Shown: positions 1 through 6,043 of the stretch, piece after piece
How positions within the stretch are numbered: position 1 is the first letter of the stretch
Layout: each line of letters opens with the position of its first letter
Assembly: GCA_037969235.1 (NCBI GenBank)
Contig: JBBKXA010000188.1
Location: 1-9,245, forward strand
Reading direction: 5' to 3'
DNA from: TMED27 sp037969235
GTDB lineage: Bacteria > Pseudomonadota > Alphaproteobacteria > Micavibrionales > Micavibrionaceae
DNA length: 9,245 nucleotides
The notes under the pieces: model-generated
What the model was told of the DNA's origin: nothing
The model's database searches: none
What the model saw: only the letters and a program-made list of their open reading frames with translations
Made by a program: the position numbers and the translations under genes

Positions 1-43
1 TGAATGATATAAAATACCAGCAAAATTTTTCTTGCCTATAAAA

Positions 44-59
44 TTAACCAGACATTAAC
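44..59 (+). promoter_or_regulatory. Candidate CtrA-binding box (TTAA-N7-TTAAC)
   Basis: TTAA at 44-47 and TTAAC at 55-59 are separated by exactly 7 nt, which matches the full CtrA consensus of alphaproteobacteria (TTAA-N7-TTAAC). CtrA is the cell-cycle and motility response regulator of that class. The box lies about 15 bp upstream of the -35 of the promoter proposed for the 297-aa gene, and a third TTAA (77-80) overlaps that -35. The match is seen directly; function is inferred. The flanks are AT-rich, so a chance match is possible. Confidence 0.45.
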
Positions 60-73
60 ATTTTCATAATTTT

Positions 74-102
74 TTGTTAATCTTTATAAACTATTGTATA
101 GA
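74..102 (+). promoter_or_regulatory. Candidate sigma70-type promoter of the 297-aa gene
   Basis: TTGTTA (74-79) and TATAGA (97-102) are spaced by 17 nt and would give a transcript starting near 109, with an untranslated leader of about 160 nt. A 7-bp inverted repeat, ATTAACA (54-60) and TGTTAAT (75-81), overlaps the -35 and could be an operator or part of CtrA recognition. The leader (about 110-250) shows no riboswitch that I recognise. The AT-rich context lowers confidence. Confidence 0.35.
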
Positions 103-266
103 GGTGAAAAGACTAAACAATAATCTGTAAATCATAATTATAAATGATATCAGATCAAAATAAAAAGCTTCCAAATTAGTGGAGTGAATAATTTTTTAAA
201 CCTGTAAAAAATGTCATAAGGCGTGCGGGGTTTGGAAAATAAACTTGAGTTAGGGGAATTAATATT

Positions 267-1160
267 ATGGCCTACCAATCACCAGCCGCTTCGGCTGTGC
301 GCGAACTTACATTTGATGCGCCAAATCTCGATTTATCTAAATTGAACATACAAACTTTTGAGCCTGAAGCGGATGCTGCGAACGAAAGTAGTCTGTGTGA
401 TGCATTTGCAAAAAGCACAGGGTCGGTTTTTTCAGCGCCTGCCGGTGACCAAGCGATGGAAAATAGGGTTCTTCTAGCGCTGAAGGCTGATGGTGTGGCA
501 GGTGTACAAGATCGCGGCGGCTCTCAAAACGTGAAAGGCGCTACAAATACCAACAGTCAGGCCAAACGCGATAAAGCGCAAGCTTCAACGCTTAACAGCA
601 TGATGATGCATGAAATATTGGCGCAAATTAAGCAAAATCTAATAGCGTTGAATCAACAAATTGAGCAACAAGAAGCGCAATTAGCCTCTATGTATGGCGA
701 TGATTGGCGTGAGGATCTGGCACATCAGATTTTATTTCCTGATAATATTGTGCGTGAAGATGGGGAATCTCTTGAAGCGTATCGTGATCGCTTGGAAGAT
801 GAGCTCGTCGCCGAGTTGCTCAATGAAGATGGATCGGTTAAAGCGGAATATGCGGATCGAGCTGATTTACAAGATTATATCCAATGGGCGCAATCCGAAT
901 ATGCGAGAGATGGTTTAGAGCAAAGTGGCGCTGATTTAGCCGCAGTGTTGAATGATCCGAATTCCACCGTGGAACAGCAGGAGCATGCTATAGAGCATGC
1001 AGATGCGGCTGTTACGCTTATTGTGGCGGCGCAATCTCTCGATTATGAAGCGCAAGAGCTCGCTCATTCAAGCACTGCTGCAAATATTGCAGAAGATTTA
1101 AATCATAATCAGGCAACAGAACAAGACGCCTTTGCAAGCATGATGAAAATGGGTGGATAA
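267..1160 (+). CDS. Unrecognised acidic, coiled-coil-containing protein (297 aa)
   Basis: I do not recognise the family. The start is supported by a good ribosome site, AGGGGA (252-257), 9 nt before ATG. No signal peptide or membrane helix is visible, so a cytoplasmic protein, or one exported by a route without a Sec signal, is likely. The first 110 residues are low in complexity and rich in Ala, Ser, Asn and Asp, probably disordered. Residues about 112-142 (MMMHEI... QQIEQQEAQL) look like an amphipathic coiled coil. Residues about 143-215 are strongly acidic with several short predicted helices, and residues 235-297 are Ala/Glu/Gln/His-rich helix ending in SMMKMGG. The gene stands alone on its strand with its own promoter and a CtrA-like box, which hints at cell-cycle or motility control. 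Its stop lies 11 bp from the stop of the convergent gene. Codon use looks like that of the neighbours. The reading frame is credible; the function is unknown. Confidence 0.75.
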   Translation: MAYQSPAASAVRELTFDAPNLDLSKLNIQTFEPEADAANESSLCDAFAKSTGSVFSAPAGDQAMENRVLLALKADGVAGVQDRGGSQNVKGATNTNSQAKRDKAQASTLNSMMMHEILAQIKQNLIALNQQIEQQEAQLASMYGDDWREDLAHQILFPDNIVREDGESLEAYRDRLEDELVAELLNEDGSVKAEYADRADLQDYIQWAQSEYARDGLEQSGADLAAVLNDPNSTVEQQEHAIEHADAAVTLIVAAQSLDYEAQELAHSSTAANIAEDLNHNQATEQDAFASMMKMGG

Positions 1161-1171
1161 TTAATAATTTA

Positions 1172-1690
1172 TTACTGATTTAGAGCTAATTTATTGTCAT
1201 GATTGTGAATTTGGTCTCGTTCAAGCTGTATTCTTTCAATGAGACTCTGTATCACTGGAACAGCCTCCGTCGGTTTAAAGCTGATGTCATCTTTATCACC
1301 ATTTTGAATTTCTGGTGTACCATCATTCAATATAGTAAATCCAGTGCCTGTAGCACCATGCGGCGCGCTAAAAAACTTAAGTTCTACGTCTGCATTTTTG
1401 AAAAAATTGCGAAGCGCCGATTCATAATACTCAGCATTTTGTGTGTCCGTTGTGCCAATGCTTATAGCGATGGCGATGGCGTATTCATTGCCTTTTTCCG
1501 CCGACCATTTTGCGGCACGCAACGCTGGGTGCAGCGTATTCTCTTCTGCGGGCGCAGTAGGAATTGTGATTTTATGAAACTCGCCTTGTGGTGAAATATC
1601 ATTGGCTTGCGCAACACCAAACGAAGAAACCGACAACGCTAAAGCGGCAAATGAACCCATTGCGGCTCTTTTAAAATCTTTTATATTCAT
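1172..1690 (-). CDS. Small exported protein of unknown function (172 aa)
   Basis: The N-terminus is a clear Sec signal peptide: MNIKDFKR, a hydrophobic Ala/Leu/Ser core, then AQA before Asn30 as the likely signal peptidase I site. This leaves a mature periplasmic or secreted protein of about 143 aa. The start is fixed by AGGGGA 8 nt upstream of ATG on the minus strand. The mature part has no cysteine and no motif I can name. A helix around residues 51-70 is followed by an alternating stretch (NEYAIAIAISIG), a helix (YYESALRNFFKNA) and a probable beta region (VELKFFSAPHGATGTGFTIL), suggesting a small alpha/beta fold. The C-terminus is a charged helix (QSLIERIQLERDQIHNHDNK). It follows the pseudoprotease lipoprotein gene on the same strand after 88 nt that contain a possible promoter of its own, so co-transcription is possible but not required. 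Function unknown. Confidence 0.75.
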   Translation of the reverse strand: MNIKDFKRAAMGSFAALALSVSSFGVAQANDISPQGEFHKITIPTAPAEENTLHPALRAAKWSAEKGNEYAIAIAISIGTTDTQNAEYYESALRNFFKNADVELKFFSAPHGATGTGFTILNDGTPEIQNGDKDDISFKPTEAVPVIQSLIERIQLERDQIHNHDNKLALNQ

Positions 1691-1717
1691 TATGAAATTC
1701 CCCTGTGTATTTATTCG

Positions 1718-1747
1718 ATACTAGCATTGCAATAAACGCACTTGCAA
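1718..1747 (-). promoter_or_regulatory. Possible promoter/operator of the small exported protein
   Basis: On the minus strand TTGCAA (1742-1747) and TAGTAT (1718-1723) are spaced by 18 nt, a weak sigma70-like match; the CTTGCA start also resembles a heat-shock sigma -35. Two 8-bp palindromes, CTTGCAAG (1741-1748) and ATTGCAAT (1726-1733), have centres 15 bp apart and share the core TTGCAA. They could be paired operator half-sites. Evidence is pattern only. Confidence 0.25.
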
Positions 1748-1778
1748 GAAAAATCTTTATTTTTCAAAACCGTAAGAG

Positions 1779-3149
1779 TCAGTAAGCGATCCCGAGGGCA
1801 TCAAAGGCTTCGCGAATGGGAATAAAAAGATTGAGGCCGTTGCCAAATGCGCTACCTTCTTCGCCAAAGCCAAAAACGCTTAGGCCGACAATGTTGCCGT
1901 ATTCATCCATTATTGGCCCGCCTGCATGACCAGCATGGACTTCAATATCGCCTTGGAAAAAATTCTGGCGCACGCCTTCATATTTGAAATTGCGGTGATG
2001 GGCGCTGACGATGCCTTTGCTTAAACTCCCTTGAAGGCGCTTACGATCACGCGGCGTGCCGAGGGCATAGATGTCTTCACCCACATTCGGCCAATCCAGT
2101 TGCACAGACAGAGTGGTGATATCAAGCCATTCAGGTATTTCTTCAAGCTTGAGCAAGGCCACGTTTCGGCCACGATTAACCCGCAGAACTTCGGCAGTTA
2201 ATCCGGTTTTACGCATTGCACTCATAACACGCACACGCCGGGCTTGGCCTACAACATTGGCATCGGTGATGATGTGGCCTTGGCGCGTGATAAAAAAGCC
2301 GGAGCCGTGGCCGCCCGCTTCGATTGTAACAGCAACATTTTTGCCCGTATCCACCGTTTTGGCGAAAGGTTGTCGCGATATGGCTTGGTTGGTAAAGGTG
2401 ACTTCTTCATCTTCGTTGAAGGTGCGCGGGCGCGTGTCTGTTTTTTCACCGCGCTGGTCAATACCATCATGGGCGCGCGGAGGTTTCACGCCATTTATTA
2501 TGAGGTTTTGAAAACCGGCATCAGCCGCAAGGTTGTGTGCGGCCATTTCGAACGCATCATGGAATAATAATGTCATGCCCTCGGCGTTGGGAATCTTGCG
2601 GCTGGTATACCCCTCAGTGCGAGTTTTATAAACCACTGTGCGATGCAATTGATCATAAACGCTCCAATCGATCGCCAGATACATTTTGCCGAATTCTCCG
2701 GGGATGGGTTTGAGGATATTGAGCGCGCCTTCTTCGGATGCGCACATATCAATTTGCGCGTCTTTTAACGTGGCTTTGATAGAATATTCGGCGCTTTGCT
2801 CTTCGTCTTCGGGGTCAAATACGATGTTGAGCGAACCAACAACATCATATCCGTTGGCTTCCAGCGCGTCATGGAAGGCTTGTTTAAGGAATTTTTGATC
2901 GATATTTTTTTGCAACACATTGCGATTAACGGGATAAGCTGGCGAGGCACATAAAACGCCGCTGCGCTGGGTGCCAATATTCGTCCCTGGCGGCAAGAGT
3001 AGCTCAATGCCGCTGAACTTTATAGGAATGGGGGCTGCGGTTTCGCTGATTTGCGGGGTGGGCGCGTAATCGACCTTTTTCACGGGCGCACCGCACCCGC
3101 TTAAGAATAATGGAAATAAAATTGCAGATAGTGTAAGTTTAAATCTCAT
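1779..3149 (-). CDS. Lipoprotein with HtrA/trypsin-like pseudoprotease domain (456 aa)
   Basis: The chosen ATG gives a compact lipoprotein signal (MRFKLTLSAILFPLFLSGC) with lipobox L16-S17-G18-C19, so the protein should be anchored to the outer or inner membrane facing the periplasm. The frame stays open to 3287, but longer starts would spoil this signal and run into hisB. Residues about 45-220 form an accessory domain that I cannot name with certainty; it recalls small outer-membrane lipoprotein domains (inference). Residues about 268-452 are an S1C trypsin-like domain: GSGFFIT (282-288), ITDANVV (294-300), NVALLKL (329-335) and GHAGGPI (407-413). In HtrA/DegP relatives these read TNAHVV, DLALLK and GNSGGP. 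Here the catalytic His is Asn298, Asp is Asn329 and Ser is Ala409, so proteolysis is not expected. The domain otherwise looks intact, which points to a binding or scaffold role. No PDZ domain follows. No strong ribosome site is seen before this start. Alternative starts at 3176 or 3179 are possible. Confidence 0.8.
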   Translation of the reverse strand: MRFKLTLSAILFPLFLSGCGAPVKKVDYAPTPQISETAAPIPIKFSGIELLLPPGTNIGTQRSGVLCASPAYPVNRNVLQKNIDQKFLKQAFHDALEANGYDVVGSLNIVFDPEDEEQSAEYSIKATLKDAQIDMCASEEGALNILKPIPGEFGKMYLAIDWSVYDQLHRTVVYKTRTEGYTSRKIPNAEGMTLLFHDAFEMAAHNLAADAGFQNLIINGVKPPRAHDGIDQRGEKTDTRPRTFNEDEEVTFTNQAISRQPFAKTVDTGKNVAVTIEAGGHGSGFFITRQGHIITDANVVGQARRVRVMSAMRKTGLTAEVLRVNRGRNVALLKLEEIPEWLDITTLSVQLDWPNVGEDIYALGTPRDRKRLQGSLSKGIVSAHHRNFKYEGVRQNFFQGDIEVHAGHAGGPIMDEYGNIVGLSVFGFGEEGSAFGNGLNLFIPIREAFDALGIAY

Positions 3150-3164
3150 AACTAATAAAATGAC

Positions 3165-3170
3165 AGAGAA
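3165..3170 (+). promoter_or_regulatory. Ribosome site deciding the hisB start
   Basis: AGAGAA lies 7 nt before the ATG at 3178, while the in-frame ATG at 3160 has no purine-rich stretch at a useful distance. The shorter start also gives the usual IGP dehydratase length of about 200 aa. It is a moderate match to the anti-Shine-Dalgarno sequence. Confidence 0.45.
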
Positions 3171-3177
3171 TTTCATC

Positions 3178-3783
3178 ATGAGCAAGAACCCACAACACCG
3201 CACCGCCACGATCACTCGCAAGACCAATGAAACCAGCGTGAAGGTTAGCGTGAACCTTGATGGCACGGGGATATATAATATCTCCACGGGAATTGGGTTT
3301 TTCGATCATATGCTGGAGCAATTATCCAAGCATTCATTGATTGATATGACGATTAAGGCCGAGGGCGATCTGCATATTGATGGGCACCACACGGCAGAGG
3401 ATGTAGGTATTACGTTGGGGCAGGCTGTGAAAGAGGCTGTGGGCGATAAGCGTGGGATACGCCGCTATGGGCATTTTGATTTGGTAATGGATGAAGCGCG
3501 CGCTTCTGTTGCGCTGGATTTATCCAATCGCCCATATTTGGTGTGGGATGTCAATTTCACCGTTGATAAATTGGGCGAGATGGACACCGAATTGTTCCAA
3601 GAATTTTTTAATGCATTCATCGGCGCGGCGGGGATTACCTATCACGCCACGCAATTGGCGGGCACAAATAATCACCATATCGTTGAGGCGATCTTTAAAG
3701 CCAGCGCCAAAGCGCTCCGCATGGCGATCGAGTTTGATTCTCGTGCGAAAGACGCGCTGCCGAGCACGAAGGGTAGTTTATAA
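3178..3783 (+). CDS. hisB: Imidazoleglycerol-phosphate dehydratase HisB (201 aa)
   Basis: This cytoplasmic, manganese-dependent enzyme converts imidazole glycerol phosphate to imidazole acetol phosphate in histidine biosynthesis. The family signatures are all present: GIGFFDHML (38-46), the first metal motif HHTAED (70-75), LDLSNRP (113-119), the second metal motif NHHIVEAIFKA (165-175) and the C-terminal PSTKGSL (195-201). The two HHxxE motifs supply the di-manganese ligands. Length is that of the monofunctional enzyme; there is no fused histidinol-phosphatase domain. An in-frame ATG six codons upstream (3160) is less likely for lack of a ribosome site. The start is only 28 bp from the divergent lipoprotein gene, so its promoter must lie within that gene's 5' end unless transcription arrives otherwise. 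Downstream, instead of the hisH common in alphaproteobacteria, comes an AT-rich Panacea/membrane gene pair; hisH lies 4.5 kb away. Confidence 0.97.
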   Translation: MSKNPQHRTATITRKTNETSVKVSVNLDGTGIYNISTGIGFFDHMLEQLSKHSLIDMTIKAEGDLHIDGHHTAEDVGITLGQAVKEAVGDKRGIRRYGHFDLVMDEARASVALDLSNRPYLVWDVNFTVDKLGEMDTELFQEFFNAFIGAAGITYHATQLAGTNNHHIVEAIFKASAKALRMAIEFDSRAKDALPSTKGSL

Positions 3784-3837
3784 AGATTAATCATGAATTT
3801 TCTTGCTAAAATGTAAAAAAATTGTAATTCTTTATAT

Positions 3838-4308
3838 ATGGACAATGCAAACACACCAGAGAAAAACGCTATTGACGTTGCTAATCACATCTTGGACTTA
3901 GCCAAGAAAAATAAAGACACTGTTACGCCAATGCAGTTAATTAAGCTTGTTTATATGTGTCATGGTTGGATGTTAGGATTATATGGTAGGCAGTTATTTA
4001 ATGATGATATCGAAGCTTGGCAATATGGGCCGGTTATTAAAAGTGTATATAGCCAAGTAAAAAAATATCGCGATAAAGCGGTAACTCATCATTTGCCTTC
4101 AAATAAAAATGAAATTCGGTTTGACGAACAAGAAACGAATGTTATTGAGCAAGTATATAAAAATTATAGTGGATTTTCAGGTGTAAAGCTCTCTGCCCTG
4201 ACGCACCAAGCCGGCTCTCCGTGGTATAAAACTTGGAATAGCTCTGGACGAAACGCTGTCATTTCTAATGATTTAATTGAAGAATATTACAGCTCCCTTG
4301 CAAAATAA
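3838..4308 (+). CDS. Panacea-domain (DUF4065/SocA-like) protein, probable antitoxin (156 aa)
   Basis: The protein spans a whole Panacea domain. Seen motifs are MQLIKLVYMCHGWML (32-46), IEAWQYGPVIKSVY (58-71) and LSALTHQAGSPWYKTW (118-133), with the usual helical C-terminus (NDLIEEYYSSL). Known members include SocA of Caulobacter, an adaptor that delivers the toxin SocB to ClpXP, and the PanA antitoxins, which neutralise many unrelated toxins; other members are annotated as phage-associated GepA-like proteins. Here the gene is followed after one nucleotide by a small membrane-protein gene, the expected position for a cognate toxin. No Shine-Dalgarno sequence precedes ATG 3838. A TGTAAT (3823-3828) could be a -10 box giving an almost leaderless mRNA, but no good -35 is seen. 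G+C is visibly lower than in hisB, suggesting separate acquisition. The domain call is firm; the antitoxin role is inferred. Confidence 0.88.
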   Translation: MDNANTPEKNAIDVANHILDLAKKNKDTVTPMQLIKLVYMCHGWMLGLYGRQLFNDDIEAWQYGPVIKSVYSQVKKYRDKAVTHHLPSNKNEIRFDEQETNVIEQVYKNYSGFSGVKLSALTHQAGSPWYKTWNSSGRNAVISNDLIEEYYSSLAK

Positions 4309-4309
4309 A

Positions 4310-4669
4310 ATGTCAGATTCATTTAAGAAAATTCCAATTTTAGAGCCTGCGTCAGATGAAGAATCTCATGCAAATGCCGATAAAGAATCTACTGCTTTTG
4401 CCAATGAAACAGATTTACGAAAATTGGCAGAAGAAAGTCAGCATGGAAGAAGTGAGGATTTAAAAGATCTAATTCACTGTGTTGCTAAAATTGTAGTGCT
4501 TTGTGTTTTTGTTATTCTTTTGCTTATGGGGCTTTCCTTTTCATGGCATTTAATTGCGCCTGATAAATTTCGTTATTTAAGTGAGGCACAAATTAATGAT
4601 ATCAGAAATATATTGTTTAGCGGTTTAGTAGCGTCAGCTGCTTCTGCTTATTTTAGAAAAAATTTATAG
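4310..4669 (+). CDS. Small single-pass membrane protein, candidate toxin partner of the Panacea protein (119 aa)
   Basis: ATG 4310 follows the Panacea stop in the string TAAAATG, so translation is probably coupled. A TTG at 4277 in the same frame would overlap the Panacea gene and has no advantage. The first 55 residues are hydrophilic and mostly acidic (SDEESHANADKES), presumably cytoplasmic. Residues about 59-80 form one strong transmembrane helix (AKIVVLCVFVILLLMGLSFSW). A short segment follows (APDKFRYLSEAQINDIRN), then a second, weaker hydrophobic/amphipathic helix (ILFSGLVASAASAYF, 101-115) ending in RKNL. No enzyme motif is visible. Known PanAT systems include toxins predicted to disturb the membrane, which would fit. 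It is AT-rich like its partner and unlike its flanks. Alternatively it is a membrane anchor or sensor working with the Panacea protein, or unrelated. The gene is convincing; its role is inferred from context. Confidence 0.75.
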   Translation: MSDSFKKIPILEPASDEESHANADKESTAFANETDLRKLAEESQHGRSEDLKDLIHCVAKIVVLCVFVILLLMGLSFSWHLIAPDKFRYLSEAQINDIRNILFSGLVASAASAYFRKNL

Positions 4670-4685
4670 TTAGAAGCACTGTAGC

Positions 4686-5516
4686 ATGCGTTGGAAAAAT
4701 CGTGAGCGTAGTGCAAATGTGAGTGATCGGCGTGGCGGTGGGAAGGCTGTGGCGGGTGGCGGTCTTGGGTTGATTGGGATTGCGGTGGTTGTGGCGCTGT
4801 TGGGCGGCGATCCTACGCCGTTATTACAAGAGGGCATCAAGCGCACCGTTATTGAACATACGGGCGGTCAGTCGAAAATTCCAGAGGCCGAGCAAGATGA
4901 GCTGGTGGAATTTGTTTCGGTTGTGCTGGCGGAAACTGAAGACACGTGGAGCCGTAAATTTGTTGAAAAAGGCAGACGTTACAGTAATCCTGTACTTGTG
5001 TTGTTTACAGGGCAGGTCACATCAGGATGCGGTATGGCAAGCGCAGCGGTTGGGCCTTTTTATTGTCCGGTTGATCAAAAAATATATCTCGATCTCGATT
5101 TTTTCTATGACCTTCGTAAACGTCACGATGCGCCAGGGGATTTCGCGCAAGCCTATGTGATTGCGCATGAGGTTGGGCACCACATTCAAAATTTAACAGG
5201 TGTTTTGGACGAAGCGGAGGCGGCGAAACGTCGTACCAATCAGGTTGGCGCGAATAAAATTTCGGTGAAGACTGAGCTGATGGCGGATTGCCTTGCAGGT
5301 GCGTGGGCGGCGGATACGCGTGCGAAAGGGCTGCTGGAAGATGGTGACATCGAAGAAGCGCTGAACGCCGCGAGCCAGATTGGCGATGATACATTGCAAA
5401 AACAAGGTCAAGGTTATGTCGTACCCGATTCCTTTACGCATGGCAGCAGCGCGCAAAGATTTGAGTGGTTTAATCGCGGATTTAAAAATGGCGATGTTGG
5501 AGCGTGTGAAAATTGA
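4686..5516 (+). CDS. ypfJ: YpfJ-family neutral zinc metallopeptidase (276 aa)
   Basis: The opening MRWKNRERSANVSDRRG is characteristic of the YpfJ / putative neutral zinc metallopeptidase family. A Gly-rich stretch leads to one transmembrane helix at about 24-42 (GGGLGLIGIAVVVALLG), so the catalytic part should be anchored in the inner membrane and face the periplasm. The zinc-binding HEXXH is H161-E162-V163-G164-H165 within IAHEVGHHIQN. E197 in ELMADCLAGAWA (the family has ELQADC) is the likely third ligand. Conserved cysteines C115, C127 and C202 are visible. The C-terminus FTHGSSAQRFEWFNRGF is also typical. Length is close to the family's roughly 290 aa. The substrate is not established for the family. 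The gene begins 16 nt after the small membrane protein; AGAAG (4672-4676) is a modest ribosome site. It may be read from the upstream unit, but its higher G+C suggests that it belongs to the host backbone. Confidence 0.92.
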   Translation: MRWKNRERSANVSDRRGGGKAVAGGGLGLIGIAVVVALLGGDPTPLLQEGIKRTVIEHTGGQSKIPEAEQDELVEFVSVVLAETEDTWSRKFVEKGRRYSNPVLVLFTGQVTSGCGMASAAVGPFYCPVDQKIYLDLDFFYDLRKRHDAPGDFAQAYVIAHEVGHHIQNLTGVLDEAEAAKRRTNQVGANKISVKTELMADCLAGAWAADTRAKGLLEDGDIEEALNAASQIGDDTLQKQGQGYVVPDSFTHGSSAQRFEWFNRGFKNGDVGACEN

Positions 5517-5558
5517 TTTATCATCTTGTGAGTGTAACGAAGCAACCTAGGAATTTAT

Positions 5559-6041
5559 TCATTCTATCGGATAGCAAATTCTAATCACCTCAATCTCCTC
5601 GACTCCGTCATCGGTGCGCACTTTGACGATATCGCCGACTTGCGCTTTCATTAAAGCTTTTGCAACGGGGGAGAGCCAGTTGATTTTACCGGCGCTAAAA
5701 TCGGCTTCATCTATACCGACCAGCTTAACCGTAACTTTGCGTTCGTTTTCACGCACATAGGTGACCTGCGCGCCAAAAAATACGCGATCAAGTTTTTGCT
5801 GGGTTGACGGGTCAACGATCTTGCAATTTTCGAGTTTCTTTTTGAGATAGCGCAAGCGCCCGTCAATTTGGCGCAAACGTTTTTTGTTGTAAATATAATC
5901 TCCATTTTCGGAGCGATCACCATTACCCGCCGCCCATGACACAATCTCGCAAATTTTCGGCCGTTCAACATGGATCAGATGATCTTGTTCATCGGCAAGG
6001 GTAGTATGCCCATGCGGGGTCATGTAATGAATTTCATCCAA
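5559..6041 (-). CDS. greB: Transcript-cleavage/elongation factor GreB (160 aa, TTG start)
   Basis: GreB enters the secondary channel of RNA polymerase and stimulates cleavage of backtracked transcripts. The N-terminal coiled coil runs from about residue 12 to 75 with the tip GDRSENGDY (41-49). D42 and E45 match the two acidic tip residues that coordinate the catalytic magnesium. YIYNKKRLRQID (49-60) and KIVDPSTQQ are GreB-like rather than GreA-like, as is VFFGAQV at the start of the FKBP-like C-terminal domain (about 82-158). Length matches E. coli GreB (158 aa). The frame opens with TTG at 6041, two nucleotides after the stop of the metallo-hydrolase gene, so coupled translation is likely. 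ATG at 6023 (preceded by GGATGA) would give 154 aa, but it would lose the Tyr of the usual Y-[IVL]-T opening (here YMT), so I prefer TTG. It is the last gene of the hisD-hydrolase-greB run. Confidence 0.92.
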   Translation of the reverse strand: MDEIHYMTPHGHTTLADEQDHLIHVERPKICEIVSWAAGNGDRSENGDYIYNKKRLRQIDGRLRYLKKKLENCKIVDPSTQQKLDRVFFGAQVTYVRENERKVTVKLVGIDEADFSAGKINWLSPVAKALMKAQVGDIVKVRTDDGVEEIEVIRICYPIE

Positions 6042-6043
6042 AT

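Noticed and set aside
981..1000. Direct repeat GAGCATGC spaced by 12 nt
   Set aside because: It lies in the coding frame and just encodes the short repeat EHAIEHA; there is no wider array.
1162..1174. Inverted repeat TAATAA-T-TTATTA between the two convergent genes as a terminator
   Set aside because: The stem would be only A/T pairs with a one-base loop and no GC-rich core, so it is unlikely to end transcription.
2071..2567. Long plus-strand open frames opposite the pseudoprotease gene
   Set aside because: They are antisense shadows of a clearly coding minus-strand gene, with no ribosome sites and no recognisable domains.
3150..3287. 46-residue N-terminal extension of the pseudoprotease
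   Set aside because: It would overlap the 5' part of hisB and destroy the lipoprotein signal that begins at the ATG at 3149.
3784..3837. Hairpin or promoter between hisB and the Panacea gene
   Set aside because: The only complementarity (GAATT with AATTC-type stretches) is imperfect and A/T only, and the TGTAAT at 3823 has no matching -35.
5517..5558. Terminator between convergent ypfJ and greB
   Set aside because: No stem followed by a T-run is visible; only the short palindrome CCTAGG stands out.
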